Below are positions 12,628-15,445 of a DNA stretch of 15,445 nt, piece after piece. Within the stretch, counting starts at the first letter, position 1, and each line of letters starts with the position of its first letter. Both the position numbers and the translations under genes were made by a program. Origin of the DNA: Bacteroidales bacterium (GTDB lineage Bacteria; Bacteroidota; Bacteroidia; Bacteroidales; 4484-276); contig JAGYLT010000021.1 in NCBI GenBank assembly GCA_018400545.1, forward strand, positions 1 to 15,445. The letters run 5' to 3'. A model generated the notes under the pieces. The model did no database searches and had not been told where the DNA came from. It saw nothing but the letters and a program-made list of their open reading frames with translations.

Positions 12628-13686
12628 ATGACTGCTGAACCGAACAGAAAGCTTTCCACCATCGTTTTTACGGATATTGTGGGTTATTCCGATTTAATGA
12701 GCAAAAATGAATCGGCCACCCTGAAGATGCTTGATTTTCATAATCGGATGGCTGAGGAGATTTTCTCGGGTTACCGCGGGAATATCATCAAAAAAATGGG
12801 CGATGGCATGCTGGCCGTTTTTAATTCGGTAAACGACGCATACACAGCTACGCAGTTGTTGCAGGATGAAATTAAAACCTACAATAACGAACATTCTGAT
12901 GCACAGCGGCTGCTTGTAAGAATTGGCATACATGTGGGAGACGTCATCGAAAAGGATGGCGACATTTTTGGAAATGGTGTAAACATCGCAGCCAGATTGC
13001 AACAGATTTGTGTTCCGGGCGGGATTTGTTTATCACAATCCGCACATTCAGCACTGGGGCAAACAAACGGCAGAAAACTGAAACTGGTTTCTGACGTGGT
13101 CCTGAAAAATATTGCGGAGCGGTATAACGTTTTTATGCTGCCTTCGATTTATCCGGACGAGTTTCGAATTGATCAGTTAACGGAAGTATCCGAATCCGGC
13201 CGCGATTTTGTGATAAAGCGCATCCAGCGCATTCCTCCTGAAAAATTTTCGCTCCTCGATTCGTTGCTGATAACTGTGGGCGTTATGGTTGCCATCGATT
13301 TTGGTATCGCAAACCTGATTAAGTATTTAACACATGCATCTCTCAATGAGGTTATTCTGGAACTTTCAGGAAGCCTGATGTTTGGCATATACAACCTGGT
13401 ATTTATTCCCTTAATTACCATCACCATCCTGAGAGATTCCATGAAAATAGATTTTGAGGACGTCAGGGGTGCCGATGAGTTGATAAGTTTTATTATCCGC
13501 CAATTTGGTTTTAAACACCCGGCAAGGAAAAATGGACAACTGATCTTTAAACCTTCGGTGTATAATTTATTGATGTGGTCTTCTCAGAAAATGAGGGTTT
13601 CGATCAGTGGCAATCATGTTACCATTTCAGGATCATTCCTATTTTTGAGGAAAGTTAGAAAAATGCTGAAAGCATACAGGAAATAA
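12628..13686 (+). CDS. Class III adenylate/guanylate cyclase with C-terminal membrane hairpin
   Basis: 352 residues. The N-terminal catalytic domain (~8-172) converts a nucleoside triphosphate to the 3',5'-cyclic form. Both metal-binding Asp are present (D16 in VFTDIVGYS, D59 in KKMGDGM). Also present are Lys56 and Asp112 at the substrate-choosing positions and Asn119/Arg123 (VNIAARL) for the transition state. The set is complete, and Lys/Asp favours ATP, so cAMP is the likely product (inference). Two hydrophobic helices follow (~208-232 and ~245-267), then an 85-residue cytoplasmic tail with no recognised domain. In most membrane cyclases the helices precede the catalytic domain; here they follow it. 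The gene begins 4 nt after gmk. A homodimer is expected because the active site is formed between two subunits. Confidence 0.92.
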   Translation: MTAEPNRKLSTIVFTDIVGYSDLMSKNESATLKMLDFHNRMAEEIFSGYRGNIIKKMGDGMLAVFNSVNDAYTATQLLQDEIKTYNNEHSDAQRLLVRIGIHVGDVIEKDGDIFGNGVNIAARLQQICVPGGICLSQSAHSALGQTNGRKLKLVSDVVLKNIAERYNVFMLPSIYPDEFRIDQLTEVSESGRDFVIKRIQRIPPEKFSLLDSLLITVGVMVAIDFGIANLIKYLTHASLNEVILELSGSLMFGIYNLVFIPLITITILRDSMKIDFEDVRGADELISFIIRQFGFKHPARKNGQLIFKPSVYNLLMWSSQKMRVSISGNHVTISGSFLFLRKVRKMLKAYRK

Positions 13687-13700
13687 ACCATTGAGCTTTC

Positions 13701-13904
13701 TTAGCCCGTTTGCATCAGATTTGAAATCTCATCGGAATTTTCAATTTTTACCTTACCGCCATTGATGGTTTTCAGCTTGATTTCAAAAAGTTTGTCCCTG
13801 ATTTTCCTGATTTTGGGGTTCGTGTTGATCTCCTCGGTAGTAAAATGATCATACAAAATTTCAAGCAATTGGTTTACAGTATGTTTTCTTGATTTGCGTT
13901 CCAT
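13701..13904 (-). CDS. Small basic protein of unknown function
   Basis: 67 residues, rich in Lys/Arg/Glu, beginning MERKSRKHTVNQLLEIL. The predicted helices include KIRKIRDKLFEIKLKT. There is no signal peptide or membrane segment, and no family is recognised. It is convergent with the cyclase gene (14-bp gap) and divergent from nadD (131 bp). The ORF is the only coding candidate between the two, and its composition looks protein-like, but no promoter or strong ribosome-binding site is seen. It could be a small regulatory or nucleic-acid-binding protein, or a chance ORF. An AGTATGTTTT direct repeat (13879-13888, 13909-13918) flanks its start. Confidence 0.5.
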   Translation of the reverse strand: MERKSRKHTVNQLLEILYDHFTTEEINTNPKIRKIRDKLFEIKLKTINGGKVKIENSDEISNLMQTG

Positions 13905-14002
13905 AATAGTATGTTTTAGTTTGGTGTAGTGATCTGATCATATTGGCAATTTCAGTATATTACTTAAACGAAATCAGAAATGAAATAGTTCGTGAGATTC
14001 AC

Positions 14003-14010
14003 TAACTTTG
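14003..14010 (+). promoter_or_regulatory. -7 box of nadD
   Basis: TAACTTTG fits TAnnTTTG and ends 25 nt before the ATG of nadD. It suggests that nadD has its own promoter here, in keeping with its separation from gmk by the cyclase gene and an opposite-strand ORF. Confidence 0.5.
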
Positions 14011-14035
14011 TTTAACACTTAAGTTATAACATAGG

Positions 14036-14623
14036 ATGAAAAAGCAAAAAACCGGACTCTTTTTTGGATCCTTCAATCCCATACATACCGGCCATATGAT
14101 TGTGGCAGCATACATGCGCGAATTCACTGACCTCGACCAGGTTTGGTTTGTGATCTCACCGCAAAATCCACTCAAGGAAAAAAACAGCCTGCTCGCCGAT
14201 CACCACCGACTGATGCTGGTGAAAACCGCTATCGAGGACGATCCGGATTTTTGGGTTTCGGATATCGAATTCAAAATGCCCAAACCCTCCTACACTATTG
14301 ATACGCTAACCTGGCTAAGTGAAAAACATCCCAATCGTGAGTTTGTATTGATCGCCGGGACGGATATTCTGGGATCGTTTCACAAATGGAAAAACTACGA
14401 TGTGCTGCTGGAATATTACCGTATTTACATTTACAAGCGCCCGGGGTTTGATCCGGGAAAATACCGGAATCATCCATCCATAGAATATTTTAATGCTCCG
14501 CAGCTCGAGATTTCGTCGAGCTTTATCAGAAAGGCCATTGCCGATGGAAAAGATATGCGATATATGGTGCCGGCAAAAGTTTGGGAATACATCCGCGAGA
14601 TGCATTTTTATGAAAAGAAATAA
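14036..14623 (+). CDS. nadD: Nicotinate-nucleotide adenylyltransferase
   Basis: 195 residues. It catalyses ATP + nicotinate mononucleotide = deamido-NAD + diphosphate, the adenylation step of NAD synthesis, in the cytoplasm. The nucleotidyltransferase motif GSFNPIHTGH (11-20) has both conserved His. SPQNPLKEK and the central KPSYTIDTL are characteristic of NadD, and ISSSFIR (159-165) is the C-terminal ATP-binding ISSTxxR-type motif. The length is normal. The ATG at 14036 follows its own -7 box. From memory, nadD often directly follows gmk in Bacteroidota; here 1.4 kb separates them. Convergent with the following outer-membrane protein gene, with a 21-bp gap. Confidence 0.96.
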   Translation: MKKQKTGLFFGSFNPIHTGHMIVAAYMREFTDLDQVWFVISPQNPLKEKNSLLADHHRLMLVKTAIEDDPDFWVSDIEFKMPKPSYTIDTLTWLSEKHPNREFVLIAGTDILGSFHKWKNYDVLLEYYRIYIYKRPGFDPGKYRNHPSIEYFNAPQLEISSSFIRKAIADGKDMRYMVPAKVWEYIREMHFYEKK

Positions 14624-14644
14624 CTGAAATTGAACTTTTTAAGC

Positions 14645-15334
14645 CTAAAATCTCCCTCTGATGCGGCTCCGGCGGGATGATTCCTCGTTGAAAAACCACA
14701 TTACCCTGAACGTAAGCACGCGGTTGTATTGCTTTCGGATTTTTACTTCACCGGGGTCCACATTCTGGTATTGGCGTTCCCGAATTTTGAACAGCGAAAA
14801 AGCGTACCGTGCATTAAACTTGAGTTGTTTATAAATGGGTATCTGGATATCGATAATTCCGTTGTAGTCGTTTAAATCGTAGGGCCCGCCATTAAGTGTG
14901 GTTGTGGCTATCCGCACGTGGTCTTCCCATTCCTTCACCTCGATCAATCTGCTGTAGGATACCCCAAGTCCGGCTTTCAGCCCGGTTTTATCCTGAAAAT
15001 GCACCATCACCGGAACTTCCAGGTAATTCAAAACCAGTTTGTAATGATTATAATCATGGCGATAGCGGTAATCCATGCCACGGCCGCCCTCTTTATGAAA
15101 GCTGCCTTTTTGAGTGTAAATGGTTTCGATGGAAAATGACCACTTCTCCGCAAATGGTACTATGGCAGAAGCTCCGGCATTTAATCCAAATTTCCGAAAA
15201 CCAAATACATCATCTCCTTCCACATGTGTGGCATTAAACCCACCGATCAACGCACCGATCACCTGCTGGGCATTGGCCTGCCGGAAGCCGAAAATCCCTG
15301 TGATTAAAAGTAGTACAAGTATTGATTTCTTCAT
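14645..15334 (-). CDS. Small outer-membrane beta-barrel protein (OMP_b-brl_2 / PorT-like family)
   Basis: 229 residues with a signal peptide ending QANA before Gln23. The mature protein has alternating hydrophobic strands with aromatic ends: GALIGGFNATHV, FGLNAGASAIVPF, WSFSIETIYTQKGS, LNYLEVPVMVHF and GLKAGLGVSYSRLI. The last strand, VLTFRVMWFF, is followed by a short Arg/Ser-rich tail. This is the pattern of eight-stranded Bacteroidota barrels of the OMP_b-brl_2 type. Database entries often call such proteins PorT-like, but nothing here shows a role in type IX secretion. The gene is transcribed alone as far as can be seen, and no -7 box is evident in the 110 bases upstream. Confidence 0.88.
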   Translation of the reverse strand: MKKSILVLLLITGIFGFRQANAQQVIGALIGGFNATHVEGDDVFGFRKFGLNAGASAIVPFAEKWSFSIETIYTQKGSFHKEGGRGMDYRYRHDYNHYKLVLNYLEVPVMVHFQDKTGLKAGLGVSYSRLIEVKEWEDHVRIATTTLNGGPYDLNDYNGIIDIQIPIYKQLKFNARYAFSLFKIRERQYQNVDPGEVKIRKQYNRVLTFRVMWFFNEESSRRSRIRGRF

Positions 15335-15416
15335 GAATTCAAAACCGGTTTTCAGTTGATTTTTATTAACGAAAGGTTGGTGGGTAAATTTTCTTTTTTA
15401 ATGAATTAATTGGCAG

Positions 15417-15445
15417 GACGTCATTTTGAGGAGAATCGGGGTGGG
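15417..15445. repeat. Possible edge of another dispersed repeat
   Basis: The last bases read GACGTCATTTTGAGGAGAATC, resembling the TGTCATTTCGATGGAG arm of the element at 4452-4614. Only the edge is in the window, so this is tentative. Confidence 0.25.

Overview
The window looks like chromosomal DNA of a member of the Bacteroidota, probably a Bacteroidales/Marinilabiliales-like lineage. Supporting signs are a gingipain-type C25 protease of the kind exported by type IX secretion, a TonB receptor with an N-terminal carboxypeptidase-regulatory-like domain, a lipoprotein with a C-S-K-D-D surface-export signal, a GIN-domain (DUF2807) protein, a LytTR response regulator, Bacteroidota-type -7 promoter boxes (TAnnTTTG), and signal peptides ending in N-A-Q or I-A-Q. 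There are no rRNA or tRNA genes, CRISPR arrays, transposase genes or phage genes.

Layout. 1-2632 (-): 5' part of a large secreted cysteine protease closely resembling Lys-gingipain, running off the left edge. 2896-4128 (-): LolC/LolE-type FtsX permease with no usable ATG. 4129-4878: 750 bases without a gene, filled with tandem repeats, a 163-bp MITE-like palindromic element with 13-bp terminal inverted repeats, and a long dyad. 4879-8601 (-): a three-gene locus (small His/Cys-rich protein, TonB-dependent receptor, His-rich surface lipoprotein) that I read as a metal-uptake system. 8736-10003 (+): GIN-domain protein and, 2 nt behind it, a GNAT acetyltransferase starting with TTG. 10154-10900 (-): LytTR response regulator with no kinase gene beside it. 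11179-14623 (+): yicC, gmk, a class III nucleotide cyclase with two membrane helices, then (after a small opposite-strand ORF) nadD. 14645-15334 (-): small outer-membrane beta-barrel protein. The last 110 bases hold no gene and end in what may be the edge of another dispersed repeat.

How the genes fit together. yicC-gmk-nadD is, from memory, a common Bacteroidota housekeeping order. Here it is split by the cyclase gene and a small ORF, and nadD has its own -7 box. The TonB locus combines a cell-surface lipoprotein, its outer-membrane receptor and a small Cys/His-rich protein, all with abundant potential metal ligands. The lipoprotein reading frame appears to be shifted near its 3' end. No wholly new system is evident. 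The best leads are the metal locus, the membrane-anchored cyclase in the gmk-nadD interval, the Kgp-like protease with conserved Lys-pocket residues, and the ATC/ATT start-codon puzzle in two genes.
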